NCBI GenBank assembly: GCA_002721675.1
Contig: PBLC01000006.1
Span: 5,840-40,625, forward strand
Direction: 5' to 3'
DNA: 34,786 nucleotides
From: Chloroflexota bacterium
GTDB lineage: Bacteria > Chloroflexota > Dehalococcoidia > Lucifugimonadales > Lucifugimonadaceae
Shown: positions 1 to 8,076 of the stretch, one piece after another
Layout: each line of letters starts with the position of its first letter
Numbering within the stretch: the first letter of the stretch is position 1
Made by a program: the position numbers and the translations under genes
The notes under the pieces: model-generated
What the model was told of the DNA's origin: nothing
Seen by the model: the letters and a program-made list of their open reading frames with translations, nothing else
Database searches by the model: none

Positions 1-335
1 ATAAAATCATCGTTTAATCTCATTTTCTCTTCTTGCGCTTCGTCGAGAACCTTTTTTAATCTTGGTTCAATATATATCATTTTAGTGGATGACTGCCTCT
101 CACCTAGTGTAGGTAATTTTGATAGGGAAGATTCTAAATTTTGCTTAATTTCTGCTAGGTCAGCACCAAGAAAATCAAATATTTTAGTAGCCATTCCATC
201 TTTAATAAATAACATTCCTAGGGCTAAATGTTCGGCATCTAGTTGAGCATTCCTCATATCTGATGCCCAAGCATGAGCTCTCTCAAGTGCTTCTGATGCT
301 TCGCTGGTATAATCTTCTCTTCTAGGTAAAACCAC
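1..335 (-). CDS. clpB: ClpB-type chaperone ATPase, N-terminal part only
   Basis: This is the first 111 codons of a Clp family AAA+ chaperone; the rest lies outside the left edge. The visible part is the double Clp-N repeat domain. The first repeat carries a LDAEHLALGML stretch (family pattern EHLLLALL) followed by ILxxLG-like spacing (IFDFLGADLAEIKQNLE). The second begins IYIEPRLKKVLDEAQEE. The region between the repeats (SKLPTLGERQSS) looks more like ClpB than ClpC. ClpB extracts proteins from aggregates with DnaK; ClpC would act with ClpP. The start is a GTG at 333-335, chosen because a GGAAGG ribosome-binding site lies five bases upstream and the Clp-N homology begins within a few codons. 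An excellent promoter is present upstream. ClpB versus ClpC cannot be settled without the middle and C-terminal domains. Confidence 0.82.
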   Translation of the reverse strand, partial: MVLPRREDYTSEASEALERAHAWASDMRNAQLDAEHLALGMLFIKDGMATKIFDFLGADLAEIKQNLESSLSKLPTLGERQSSTKMIYIEPRLKKVLDEAQEEKMRLNDDF

Positions 336-398
336 TATTTCCTTCCGATATATAATTTTTTATATATATCATATTCTATTTCTTATTACATAATGCAT

Positions 399-425
399 AT
401 TATAACTTGATATGAATCATGTCAA
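399..425 (-). promoter_or_regulatory. Sigma-70-type promoter for the clpB-like gene
   Basis: On the minus strand a perfect TTGACA (420-425) and a perfect TATAAT (399-404) are separated by 15 bases. Both hexamers match the housekeeping consensus, though the spacer is two bases shorter than ideal. The implied transcript start is near 391, giving a leader of about 55 bases before the GTG at 335. No CIRCE or HAIR heat-shock operator was recognised. A TGAT/ATCA imperfect inverted repeat falls inside the spacer. Prediction from sequence only. Confidence 0.55.
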
Positions 426-500
426 CAATACTTTTTTTTATTTCTACTTATAAATATACTTAGTTTTTTAGTTCATTGGAATGTAAAATCTAATCTATAA

Positions 501-1529
501 ATGGAAAAATTTACTAAAAAACCAGATTTTTTAACAAAATATGAAGTAATTATTAGTGATTACCTAAAATCTTCTGTGCTTTCATATAATGGAAATATTT
601 CCAAATACATTAATAATTACTTTGGCTGGGACGAAAAGGAAAAGCATTCATATCAAGGAAAAGCATTTAGGCCTGCTATGTGCATTACTTTATGTGATTC
701 ATTATCTGGAGATATTGATGCTGCATTACCTTGCTCTATATCAGTTGAATTAGTCCATAATTTTTCATTAATTCATGATGATATAGAAGATAACGACAAA
801 CTAAGGAGGCATAGGCCCACATTGTGGACTATTTGGGGAATACCTAAAGCACTCATAACTGGAAACTCAATACTAGTCCTTGGGAATCAAAAATTAGAAA
901 AACTACTTGATTATGGAATCAGCAAACAAAAATTATTTCTTTCACAAAAATTACTAACTGAAAGCTACCTAAAAATGATGGAAGGGCAATTTTTAGATAT
1001 ATCTTTTGAAAAAAAATCTAAAATTTCAAAAGGTGAATATCTAAAAATGATTGGTCTAAAAACTGGAGCATTAATTGAGTGCTCAGTTATGTTAGGTGCA
1101 ATTTCTTCTAATAAAAATCTCACGAAATCTGACTTAAATCTGATTTCAGATTTTGGCAAAGATATAGGATTATTGTTTCAGATAAGAGACGATATTTTAG
1201 GTGTATGGGGCACTGACAAAACAGGAAAACCGGTTGGTGGGGACATACGAAAAAAGAAGAAAAGTCTCCCCATAATACTAACTATAGATAGTGACTCTGC
1301 CTACGAAAAAGATATAAATGAGATAATGAACAAAACCAAAATAGAAGACAATGATATTGATAAGTTCATCCACATAATGGAAAAGATTGGGATTAAGAAA
1401 AAATGTGATGATATTGCTAAAGAATATTTAATAAAAATTCAAGATACAATATCAAACATACCTACTTCTAATAAATATAAGAAAGCATTTAATGAAATTA
1501 CAAATTTTTTAATGCACAGAGAAGTCTAA
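501..1529 (+). CDS. Polyprenyl diphosphate synthase (GGPP/FPP synthase type)
   Basis: A trans-isoprenyl diphosphate synthase that condenses IPP with allylic diphosphates in the cytoplasm. The first aspartate-rich motif is DDIED at residues 93-97, followed by LRRHRPTLW. The second region is QIRDDILGVWG at about 227-237, followed by TGKPVGGDIRKKKKSLP. This second motif (DDILG with the GKPVGGD...KKKSLP tail) resembles the IdsA-like GGPP/FPP synthases common in Actinobacteria and Chloroflexi. At 342 residues it is full length. It is the first gene of a four-gene run in which the next ATG follows the stop codon directly, and the downstream genes consume FPP or GGPP. No strong ribosome-binding site precedes the ATG. 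Chain length (C15, C20 or longer) cannot be read reliably from the sequence. Confidence 0.9.
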   Translation: MEKFTKKPDFLTKYEVIISDYLKSSVLSYNGNISKYINNYFGWDEKEKHSYQGKAFRPAMCITLCDSLSGDIDAALPCSISVELVHNFSLIHDDIEDNDKLRRHRPTLWTIWGIPKALITGNSILVLGNQKLEKLLDYGISKQKLFLSQKLLTESYLKMMEGQFLDISFEKKSKISKGEYLKMIGLKTGALIECSVMLGAISSNKNLTKSDLNLISDFGKDIGLLFQIRDDILGVWGTDKTGKPVGGDIRKKKKSLPIILTIDSDSAYEKDINEIMNKTKIEDNDIDKFIHIMEKIGIKKKCDDIAKEYLIKIQDTISNIPTSNKYKKAFNEITNFLMHREV

Positions 1530-2177
1530 ATGATATTAGTTTGCACCAAAGAAGATCTTAGAATAGAAGATTCCTTAGAGTTATCAGGATTAAAATTAAC
1601 AGATAGTCCAGGAGAAATGGAAATTTATGTTGCTAACTCAAGGATATTAAGAGATGAAATATTACTATTCAAATGTAATGAATCAAAAGTAAGGTGCAGA
1701 GTTGGCATCAAATGGTCATTAGATAATTTTAAAGAAATAAGTTCTTCAGTATTTATTGGTCTTATTGATCCAATAAATTCTTCCATATTAAAAAATCATA
1801 TATTGATAGCAACCAAATTATCTAATATTGATCAGCCAGAACTGGAATGGAGCAAAGAAATAATTACTAATTCAATTAAAATTAATTCTAAGCAACAAAA
1901 AATCATTCGCTACGCAATACATAAATCTAATTTAGATTTTTTATATGGAGAAATAGTTAGTTTGAATAGAAATAATTATTCTAACCACATAATAGATGAG
2001 TTAAAATCATTAAGTGATTTTGATGGAATAAATAATCTATGCTTTACGGTGAATGAAATTCTAATTTCTAAAAATATAAATACTTATAATATTTTAATTG
2101 GAAACCCAAAAGAATATTCAAATTCTAAAAAGATTGAATTCAAGAATCTTTTTAAAAATTTAAACTTAGATAATTAA
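1530..2177 (+). CDS. Unrecognised 215-residue protein in the isoprenoid operon
   Basis: I do not recognise a family. The protein is 215 residues, has no signal peptide or membrane segment, and is rich in Ile, Asn, Ser and Lys. Its ATG directly follows the stop of the prenyl synthase, and its own stop is directly followed by the ATG of the squalene/phytoene synthase, so translation is probably coupled. The N-terminal third (KLTDSPGEMEIYVANSRILR) looks beta-rich and the middle (KQQKIIRYAIHKSNLDFLY) looks helical. There is no obvious metal-binding or nucleotide-binding motif. Its position between two consecutive pathway enzymes suggests a role in the same pathway, but that is inference from context alone. 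Confidence 0.75.
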   Translation: MILVCTKEDLRIEDSLELSGLKLTDSPGEMEIYVANSRILRDEILLFKCNESKVRCRVGIKWSLDNFKEISSSVFIGLIDPINSSILKNHILIATKLSNIDQPELEWSKEIITNSIKINSKQQKIIRYAIHKSNLDFLYGEIVSLNRNNYSNHIIDELKSLSDFDGINNLCFTVNEILISKNINTYNILIGNPKEYSNSKKIEFKNLFKNLNLDN

Positions 2178-3053
2178 ATGAATATTCAAGACATAATAAA
2201 TAAGAAAAAAATTCAGCAAACATATGAGAATTTTCCTCTTTGGTCATCTTTTTATTTAACAAATTTAATGCCTCATTTGTCAGCAATATATTATTTCTGT
2301 AGAACAGTTGATGATATTGGGGATATGAAAAAAGATATTGCAATAAAAAAATTAGGGATTTTGAAAGATAATTTGGATAAGTGTTTTAATAAAGCTTGCG
2401 CCACTGACGATAAACTATTTCCATTAATGAATACAATAAACAAATTCGATTTACAAAAAAAATCTTTTGAAAATCTTATTAAGGCGAATGATTTTGACAT
2501 AAAACATGATAGATATGAATCATATGAAGACCTAGTCAATTATTGCAAACTTTCAGCAAACCCTGTGGGAGAGATTGTTTTGAAGATTTTTGGACATAAT
2601 TCTGATAAGCATATTAATTTATCTAATGAGATTTGCACGGGGCTACAAATTGCTAATTTTTTGCAAGATATAAAAAGAGATTCGGAATTAGGAAGAATAT
2701 ATGTTCCATTAGAAGATCTGAAAAAATTTAATGTAAAAGAAAGCGATATCATTAACCAAACTCCAACAAGTCATTTCAATAAATTAATTGAATTTCAATC
2801 AAAGAGATGCTGGAATATGTTCAATAATGGAGTGGAATTAATAAATCTTTTGAATGGATATCAAAAAATACCAATAAGTTTATTTATAAGTAGCGGAAGA
2901 GAAGTATTAAAAAAAATACATAAAATAAATTACAATACTCTAAAATTAAGACCAGTTATTACGAAATCTGAAAAATCTATATTGACTTTTAAAACAATAA
3001 GTAGATATATATTTGGTCTTAATTTGGCAAATAGAAGAAGTTATCTTGATTAA
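2178..3053 (+). CDS. hpnC: Squalene/phytoene synthase family protein, HpnC-like
   Basis: Head-to-head prenyl transferase that would join two FPP (or GGPP) molecules. The N-terminus YENFPLWS (residues 16-23) matches the ENFP signature of HpnC. The first aspartate-rich motif is CRTVDDIGD (41-49), and the second is NFLQDIKRDSELGRIYVP (160-177). At 291 residues it has the normal family length. In the HpnCDE route HpnC and HpnD make hydroxysqualene from FPP, and HpnE reduces it to squalene. Here an HpnE-like enzyme follows, but only one synthase is present, so this enzyme may do both synthase steps, may make a phytoene-type product, or HpnD may be elsewhere. The gene symbol is a best match, not proven. 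Confidence 0.82.
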   Translation: MNIQDIINKKKIQQTYENFPLWSSFYLTNLMPHLSAIYYFCRTVDDIGDMKKDIAIKKLGILKDNLDKCFNKACATDDKLFPLMNTINKFDLQKKSFENLIKANDFDIKHDRYESYEDLVNYCKLSANPVGEIVLKIFGHNSDKHINLSNEICTGLQIANFLQDIKRDSELGRIYVPLEDLKKFNVKESDIINQTPTSHFNKLIEFQSKRCWNMFNNGVELINLLNGYQKIPISLFISSGREVLKKIHKINYNTLKLRPVITKSEKSILTFKTISRYIFGLNLANRRSYLD

Positions 3054-4380
3054 TAAATCTAAATCAAAAAAATATGATGTGGTAATAATAGGCGGAGGTA
3101 TATCAGGAATAACTTCAATGGTAACTCTAGCAAATAAAGGACTCAAAACTCTACTTTTAGAAAAGTCAGCATTTTTAGGAGGAAGGGCATTCTCTTTTAA
3201 AGATCAATCTACTGGCGAACTAATAGATAATGGTCAGCATGTTATAGTTGGGGCATGCAATGAATTTATTAAATTAATAAAAGATATAGATTCTGAAAAT
3301 AAAATAATTAAAGTAAATAATTTTCAAGTTCCTGTAATTTATGATGGAAAAAAATCTTATTTAGGCTCTAAGTATTTTAAATCAATTATAGGTTTATTTA
3401 TTTCATTGGTGAACTACAAGCATTTAAGTTTTATTGATAAATATCATCTTATAATTGCACTTTTGAAAATAAAATTTACAGATATCGATAATATAAATAT
3501 TAAAGAAGAAAACTTTGGGGTCTGGCTAAATAATAATAACCAAAGTTCCAAATCAATAAAATGTTTTTGGGAATTAATTATAAAACCTGCACTTAATGAT
3601 AATTTAGAGGTTATTGAAACAAAAGAAGCATTATCAGTTATTAAAAGAAGTTTTTTTGGAGAAGGCGATCTTTATCTTGGAATTCCCTCAACAAATCTAT
3701 CTTCTTTGTGGTCATCAACAGAAAATGTTTTACAGAATAACTCATCAAAGATTCTAAAAAAAACAAACGCGGAAAGATTAATTTCATCAAAAGGAAAATT
3801 AAGTTCTGTTAAGTTGTCTAATGGAGAAATTATTGAAGCAAATAATTTTATAATATCTACATCCCAAAGTGCTGCAATTAAACTATTAAATGATTCAAAT
3901 ATAAATACAATAAATAACACTGAAGAAGGTTTGCTTGAATCATCTCCAATCGTTGGTATACATTTTTGGTTCAAAAAGCCAGTTATAAGTGAAAGATATA
4001 TTGCATCAGCAGGGAGTAATATTCAATGGATATTTAATGTATCCAGAAATCATAATAAGGAAGATAATCATATAGTCATATCCCAAAGTGCTGCATGGGA
4101 TTGGATAAATAAAGATAAAACATACATAAAAGATTTATTTTTGAAAGAATTAATATTATTATTCCCTCAATTAAAAATTAATGATTTAGAAAAATATTGT
4201 ATAGTTAAGCAGCCAAATGCTACTTTTAGATGTATAAATGATTCATCAAAAAAAAGAAATTTAGAAACATCATTGAGTAATTTATTTTTTGCTGGAGATT
4301 GGACAAATACTTCGTGGCCATCCACTATGGAAAGCGCCGTAATTAGTGGAAGAAAAGCAGCTGAATTAATTATTGATTAA
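3046..4380 (+). CDS. hpnE: HpnE-like FAD-dependent hydroxysqualene/carotenoid oxidoreductase
   Basis: An amine-oxidase-fold FAD enzyme. The dinucleotide-binding motif VVIIGGGISGITS is near the N-terminus, followed by LLLEKSAFLGGRAFSF and TGELIDNGQHVIVG. The IDNGQHV block is characteristic of HpnE and its close relatives. The C-terminal FAD-contact region reads LFFAGDWTNTSWPSTMESAV. I chose the TTG at 3046 because AGAAG precedes it at a good distance; an in-frame TTG at 3013 would add 11 residues inside the upstream gene. Either way the gene overlaps the 3' end of the HpnC-like gene, implying coupled translation. It ends tail-to-tail with the downstream protease gene, overlapping by 11 bases. 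It could act on hydroxysqualene or as a carotenoid desaturase. Confidence 0.85.
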   Translation: MINKSKSKKYDVVIIGGGISGITSMVTLANKGLKTLLLEKSAFLGGRAFSFKDQSTGELIDNGQHVIVGACNEFIKLIKDIDSENKIIKVNNFQVPVIYDGKKSYLGSKYFKSIIGLFISLVNYKHLSFIDKYHLIIALLKIKFTDIDNINIKEENFGVWLNNNNQSSKSIKCFWELIIKPALNDNLEVIETKEALSVIKRSFFGEGDLYLGIPSTNLSSLWSSTENVLQNNSSKILKKTNAERLISSKGKLSSVKLSNGEIIEANNFIISTSQSAAIKLLNDSNINTINNTEEGLLESSPIVGIHFWFKKPVISERYIASAGSNIQWIFNVSRNHNKEDNHIVISQSAAWDWINKDKTYIKDLFLKELILLFPQLKINDLEKYCIVKQPNATFRCINDSSKKRNLETSLSNLFFAGDWTNTSWPSTMESAVISGRKAAELIID

Positions 4381-4771
4381 ATGCCACGACGTGATTCAAA
4401 TTAAATGGCCCTAATGCCCTACTATCTATTGAATTAGCCCTATTATCCCCCATTAAGAAAATTTCATTCTTTCCTAAACTAATCTTTAAAGGTGAATATT
4501 TAGTCTTAATGAATTCAAATTTTTCCTCTAACTCTACATCATTAATATAAATTTTTTCTTTATTAAGCATTAAATTTTCATTAGGTAAACCAATTATTCT
4601 CTTTATATAACTTTGACCATTTGAGTTTATTTTTACAATATCAAATCTAGAAGGTGAATAATAAAAAAATACCTTCTTTAGCAAAATTTCATCACCGTCG
4701 ATTATATTGGGATTCATGCTATCTTCTAGTACTAAATTTTTTTGAAATCTAATTCTTTGAAAAACATTCAT
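4370..4771 (-). CDS. sodX: Nickel superoxide dismutase maturation protease (S26 signal-peptidase type)
   Basis: A 133-residue S26 family serine protease. The catalytic serine is in EDSMNPNIIDGDE (Ser18) and the general-base lysine in YIKRIIGLP (Lys57); the family box GDNRANSIDSRALGPF lies near the C-terminus. Unlike ordinary signal peptidase I it has no membrane anchor, so it should be cytoplasmic. That fits SodX, which removes the leader of nickel superoxide dismutase, and the sodN gene lies divergently 71 bases away. A ribosome-binding site (AAGGA) precedes the ATG. Its job is inferred from family and neighbourhood. Confidence 0.87.
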   Translation of the reverse strand: MNVFQRIRFQKNLVLEDSMNPNIIDGDEILLKKVFFYYSPSRFDIVKINSNGQSYIKRIIGLPNENLMLNKEKIYINDVELEEKFEFIKTKYSPLKISLGKNEIFLMGDNRANSIDSRALGPFNLNHVVAFNQ

Positions 4772-4779
4772 AAATTTCC

Positions 4780-4807
4780 TTTACATTTAATAAAAAAATC
4801 AGATAAT
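4780..4807 (+). promoter_or_regulatory. Probable promoter for sodN
   Basis: TTTACA (4780-4785) and GATAAT (4802-4807) are separated by 16 bases, each matching five of six consensus positions. The implied start near 4814 leaves a leader of about 30 bases containing AGGAG before the sodN ATG. The 71-base gap also has to hold the sodX promoter on the other strand, which I could not pick out. No Nur (Ni-responsive Fur family) operator could be identified with confidence. Confidence 0.4.
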
Positions 4808-4842
4808 TAAATTATAAATTAATCTCTTTAGGAGTAACTATT

Positions 4843-5274
4843 ATGATAAATTCAAAAAGAATTAAAAACTACTTTATGAAATCTGACACAGTTTTAGCAC
4901 ATTGTGATATTCCATGCGGAATTTATGATCCAAATGATGCAATCCAAGCTGCTCAAACTGTTATCAGGATGACAGAACTACTTGAGGGGCTAGACTTCTC
5001 GGCAGGTCCTTCTCCTTCTCTTGGAAACTCTATGGCTAGATTTGTGAATGCAAAAGAAGTACATGCAAAGAAAGCAAAGGACGAAATATTGATTATATGG
5101 ACAGACTACTTTAAGCCCGAGCACTTAGAAAAATATCCTGATCTTCATGAAAAAGTTTGGAATGCTTGTAAACTTGGATCTTTTGTCAAAGTAAACGTTG
5201 ACTTGGATAAGGCAAAAGAATTTAAAGCCGCTCTAGAAGAAATTGGCGAAATCTTTTGGGAAACTAAAAAATAA
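4843..5274 (+). CDS. sodN: Nickel-containing superoxide dismutase precursor
   Basis: Converts superoxide to oxygen and hydrogen peroxide with a nickel centre. The nickel hook HCDIPCGIYDP is at residues 20-30. After removal of the 19-residue leader (ending VLA) the mature protein would begin with His1, Cys2 and Cys6, the nickel ligands, with Tyr9 and the proline and glycine of the hook conserved. The remaining 124 residues are the usual four-helix-bundle length. AGGAG lies about ten bases before the ATG. The maturation protease is next door and divergent. The leader is not a classical secretion signal, in keeping with cytoplasmic maturation. The stop codon abuts the stop of the convergent cupin gene, with no spacer. 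Confidence 0.96.
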   Translation: MINSKRIKNYFMKSDTVLAHCDIPCGIYDPNDAIQAAQTVIRMTELLEGLDFSAGPSPSLGNSMARFVNAKEVHAKKAKDEILIIWTDYFKPEHLEKYPDLHEKVWNACKLGSFVKVNVDLDKAKEFKAALEEIGEIFWETKK

Positions 5275-5604
5275 TTAAAGTTTTTTATAATCTTCTCTTG
5301 GAGGAGAAAATATATCCAAAGCAAGTGAATTGGAATCATTCCCATGCGCACTATGAGGAACATTAGGAGGTATTAAGTAATGATCCCCTTCTTTTAATAG
5401 TCTTTCTTCGCCATCAACTATTAATTTGAATGAACCAGATAAAACTCTTCCTGCTTGCTCATTTGGATGGGTATGAGTCGGAACTTCAGCATGAGGTGAT
5501 ATATCAACTAGCATCATCATTATTTTTTCTCCCCACATTATTCTAACCTTTACGCCAGGATGAATTTCTTTAGACTCTATATCATTTTGATCAAAAAAAG
5601 GCAT
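5275..5604 (-). CDS. Small cupin-domain protein
   Basis: A single-domain cupin of 109 residues. Motif 1 is PTHTHPNEQAGRVLSG, carrying the His, His and Glu-type metal ligands, and motif 2 is HYLIPPNVPHSAHG with the later histidine. Cupins of this size can be sensors, isomerases or dioxygenases, so the substrate cannot be named. The ATG overlaps the stop of the upstream ThDP enzyme (TAATG), making it the last gene of the long minus-strand operon; it may act on the same metabolite. Confidence 0.82.
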   Translation of the reverse strand: MPFFDQNDIESKEIHPGVKVRIMWGEKIMMMLVDISPHAEVPTHTHPNEQAGRVLSGSFKLIVDGEERLLKEGDHYLIPPNVPHSAHGNDSNSLALDIFSPPREDYKKL

Positions 5605-7286
5605 TATCCGTGAGTTCCTAACTTTCTAGTAACTGCTGCATCTGCAACAGGACTAGCTATTTTTTTTACAATAGTGTTTATCAATGAAATTTTACTCGTT
5701 TGTAATGATTTTTTAATCTCTTTCTTTAGGTCCATTGGCTTATCTACTATTACCCCATTAGCACCAAAACCTTTAGCGATAAGTTCATAATTTGTCTGAT
5801 CTAACTTTGTCCACACATCTCTGTTATATAAACCTTTTTGTATCCAATAATCGATCCCCCACAAACTATTATTTCCAACAATAACTGTAACAGGCAAGTT
5901 ATGCCTAACTGATGTATCTATCTCTGGAACATGAAAGCCTAAAGAACCATCTCCAACAACTAAAACTACTTTCTTGTCAGGCATTGCCGCTTTAGCACCT
6001 ATAGCATACGGAAGTCCAACCCCTATCATTCCAAAACTACTTACGTACATTGACCTTAGATAATTTTCTACTGGTACAGTAGCTCTAGAATAATGACAAT
6101 AATCACCTCCATCAAAAATCACAAATGTATCATCGTCAATACTATCTCTAATTGCTTTGCTTATTTCCATAGGATGCATTGGAATAGAGTTGTCAGCTAA
6201 ATCATCCATTTCATTAAGATAATCCTGTTTTGTTTTTTTTAAAGATTTTATCCAATTATCACTTTGCCATTTAAATTCCCCAATCTTATCTGCAATGCTT
6301 TTAACAAAAGGTCCTACATCACTATTTATTGCCAAATCAATTGTTCTTGGACGATTAATTTGTGAAATTTCAGGATCAACACTTATTATTACACCTTCTT
6401 TAGCAAATGGCGGAGAGCCTCCAAATCCTAATTGATAATCAAGTTTAACTCCAAGCAATAAAACAACATCACACTCATTCACTCTTTGAGCAGCTTTGTT
6501 AAGAGGAATATATCCAATTCCTAATGAATTTGGGTGTGAGTCTCCAACTAAACCCCTTGCTGTATCTACGCCCATGAAAGGAATATTAGTCTTAAGTAAA
6601 AACTTATCCAAATCTTTTGGTGATACTGTCGCGCCAGCTCCAAGTCCAGCAATAATCATTGGTTTCTTTGCATTATTTAATAAATCTAAACATTTACTAA
6701 CTTGAACAGGACTAGGGTAGGTAAGCCAATTGTCTTGATCATCCAAAGAACTTTTTTCAAATCTTTCAAATACTTCTTCATCTACCACAGATTCTTGAAT
6801 ATCATGAGGTATTGTCAGATGAACTGGCCCCCTGCGACCTTCCATTGCAGTTCTAAAGGCTAAAGATATATATTCAGGAATTCTTTCTGCTGAAGGTATT
6901 TCCCATGAACCTTTAGTTACTGGATTGGCAATTCCAATTTGGTCAAATTCCTGCATAGCCCCTCTGCCTATATTTGTTGAATCTGCTGAACCTGCAATAT
7001 TGATTACAGGAGCTTCAGAATGCATGGCATTTGCAAGGCCAGCTAGTGCATTTGCATGACCTGGAGTAGTAGACATAACAACCCCTGGCTTTCTTAAAAT
7101 TCTTGAATATGCGTTAGCCATATGAACTGATGCTGCTTCATGTCTACCATCAATCATTCTAAAATCTTGATCAATGAGTTTATCTAAAAGGTGAAGTATA
7201 TGATCTCCAGCAATACCAAAAATAGTATCGACGCCGTACATTTTTAGACATTTAATTATTAAATCGCTTCCAGTAATTTTAGTCAC
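5604..7286 (-). CDS. ThDP-dependent lyase/decarboxylase, acetolactate synthase-like
   Basis: A 560-residue ThDP enzyme with the standard three-domain order. The pyrimidine domain has the activating glutamate in DGRHEAASVHMA (Glu50), the middle nucleotide-like domain spans roughly 195-330, and the PP domain carries GDGSLGFH at 445-452 with the Mg-binding NN at 472-473. The family covers acetolactate synthase, oxalyl-CoA decarboxylase, 2-hydroxyacyl-CoA lyase and benzaldehyde lyase. No small regulatory ALS subunit is nearby, so a catabolic lyase or decarboxylase is more likely than branched-chain amino acid synthesis. The start is a GTG that shares one base with the stop of the upstream permease (TAGTG). 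The operon context suggests cleavage or decarboxylation of a 2-keto or 2-hydroxy acid; the substrate is unknown. Confidence 0.85.
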   Translation of the reverse strand: MTKITGSDLIIKCLKMYGVDTIFGIAGDHILHLLDKLIDQDFRMIDGRHEAASVHMANAYSRILRKPGVVMSTTPGHANALAGLANAMHSEAPVINIAGSADSTNIGRGAMQEFDQIGIANPVTKGSWEIPSAERIPEYISLAFRTAMEGRRGPVHLTIPHDIQESVVDEEVFERFEKSSLDDQDNWLTYPSPVQVSKCLDLLNNAKKPMIIAGLGAGATVSPKDLDKFLLKTNIPFMGVDTARGLVGDSHPNSLGIGYIPLNKAAQRVNECDVVLLLGVKLDYQLGFGGSPPFAKEGVIISVDPEISQINRPRTIDLAINSDVGPFVKSIADKIGEFKWQSDNWIKSLKKTKQDYLNEMDDLADNSIPMHPMEISKAIRDSIDDDTFVIFDGGDYCHYSRATVPVENYLRSMYVSSFGMIGVGLPYAIGAKAAMPDKKVVLVVGDGSLGFHVPEIDTSVRHNLPVTVIVGNNSLWGIDYWIQKGLYNRDVWTKLDQTNYELIAKGFGANGVIVDKPMDLKKEIKKSLQTSKISLINTIVKKIASPVADAAVTRKLGTHG

Positions 7287-7999
7287 TATATAAATTCCCT
7301 GTAAATCATAAGTATGCCCATTATAAATAATATTACATAAAGAGTCTTTAATATGAATTGATTAGAATATTTTGCTACATGCTTAGAACCAATATATGAG
7401 CCTAAAAACCCTGCAATTGCAAGCGGAATAAATAATTTGATATCAAAATGGCTATTGCCTGTAACTCCAGAGGTAATAAGGTGACCCAAAAATGCGAAAA
7501 TTGTAAAAATTAAATTTATAAAAGAATTCGTTGCAGATGCCGACTTAGCATCAGTTTTTAAATAATTTATCATTACAGGATATCTTAATGCACCCAAAAC
7601 CATCCCTACCGAACCTCCTAGTGCCCCAATCCCCATATTTAAACTGGAGGCTATTATATTCTTAATATTAGAGGTTTCATTTGAAGCAGTTTTTCTAGAA
7701 GGGAAATGTACTACCTGAAAAATTAATATCCCGGACACAATTATCAAAATTGTAACTATCAATAATAATAATTCTTGAGAGAAATATTCACTTAACAATC
7801 CTCCAAATAATGGGCCTATAATTGCACCAGAAATAAGAAAAAGGATACCTAATTTGAAATCAATTCTGTTATTTTTAAAGTTATTCCATACTGTCGGCAG
7901 CATCATAGCAAAACTTATAGCTAAATTTGTCCCAAAAACAACCAATGCTTCAATGCCAAAGAAAAGCATAAAAAATATTCTTATTGGTCCTAATGGCAT
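7286..7999 (-). CDS. TauE/SafE family permease
   Basis: A multi-pass membrane protein of the TauE/SafE family, whose members move sulfite, sulfonates or organic anions. Both halves show the repeat-like pattern (PLGPIRIFFML...GTNLAISFAMMLP, and SVGMVLGALRYPVMINYL...ATNSFINLIF). From the ATG at 7999 there are 237 residues, slightly short. The reading frame stays open for 27 more codons upstream (8000-8080) and encodes a hydrophobic stretch including SFLILTICLLISGYFAGLVG, which matches the missing first membrane segment. That extension has no ATG, GTG or TTG, so translation may begin at a rare codon (ATA, ATT or CTG) or the segment may be lost. It probably exports or imports an intermediate of the operon's pathway. 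Confidence 0.8.
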   Translation of the reverse strand: MPLGPIRIFFMLFFGIEALVVFGTNLAISFAMMLPTVWNNFKNNRIDFKLGILFLISGAIIGPLFGGLLSEYFSQELLLLIVTILIIVSGILIFQVVHFPSRKTASNETSNIKNIIASSLNMGIGALGGSVGMVLGALRYPVMINYLKTDAKSASATNSFINLIFTIFAFLGHLITSGVTGNSHFDIKLFIPLAIAGFLGSYIGSKHVAKYSNQFILKTLYVILFIMGILMIYREFI

Positions 8000-8076
8000 T
8001 CCTACTAAGCCAGCAAAATAACCTGAAATTAAAAGGCAAATTGTGAGAATTAGAAAACTTATTATGCTTAGTTCGC

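Noticed and set aside
3672-3974. Open frame of about 100 codons on the minus strand inside the HpnE-like gene
   Set aside because: It lies fully within a well-supported gene, has no ribosome-binding site and no recognisable domain; similar antisense frames occur in many genes here because of the AT-rich codon use.
5604-7286. Annotation as acetolactate synthase (ilvB) or sulfoacetaldehyde acetyltransferase (xsc)
   Set aside because: No ilvN or other branched-chain genes are adjacent, and the N-terminal blocks do not match the Xsc pattern; only the broad ThDP family is supported.
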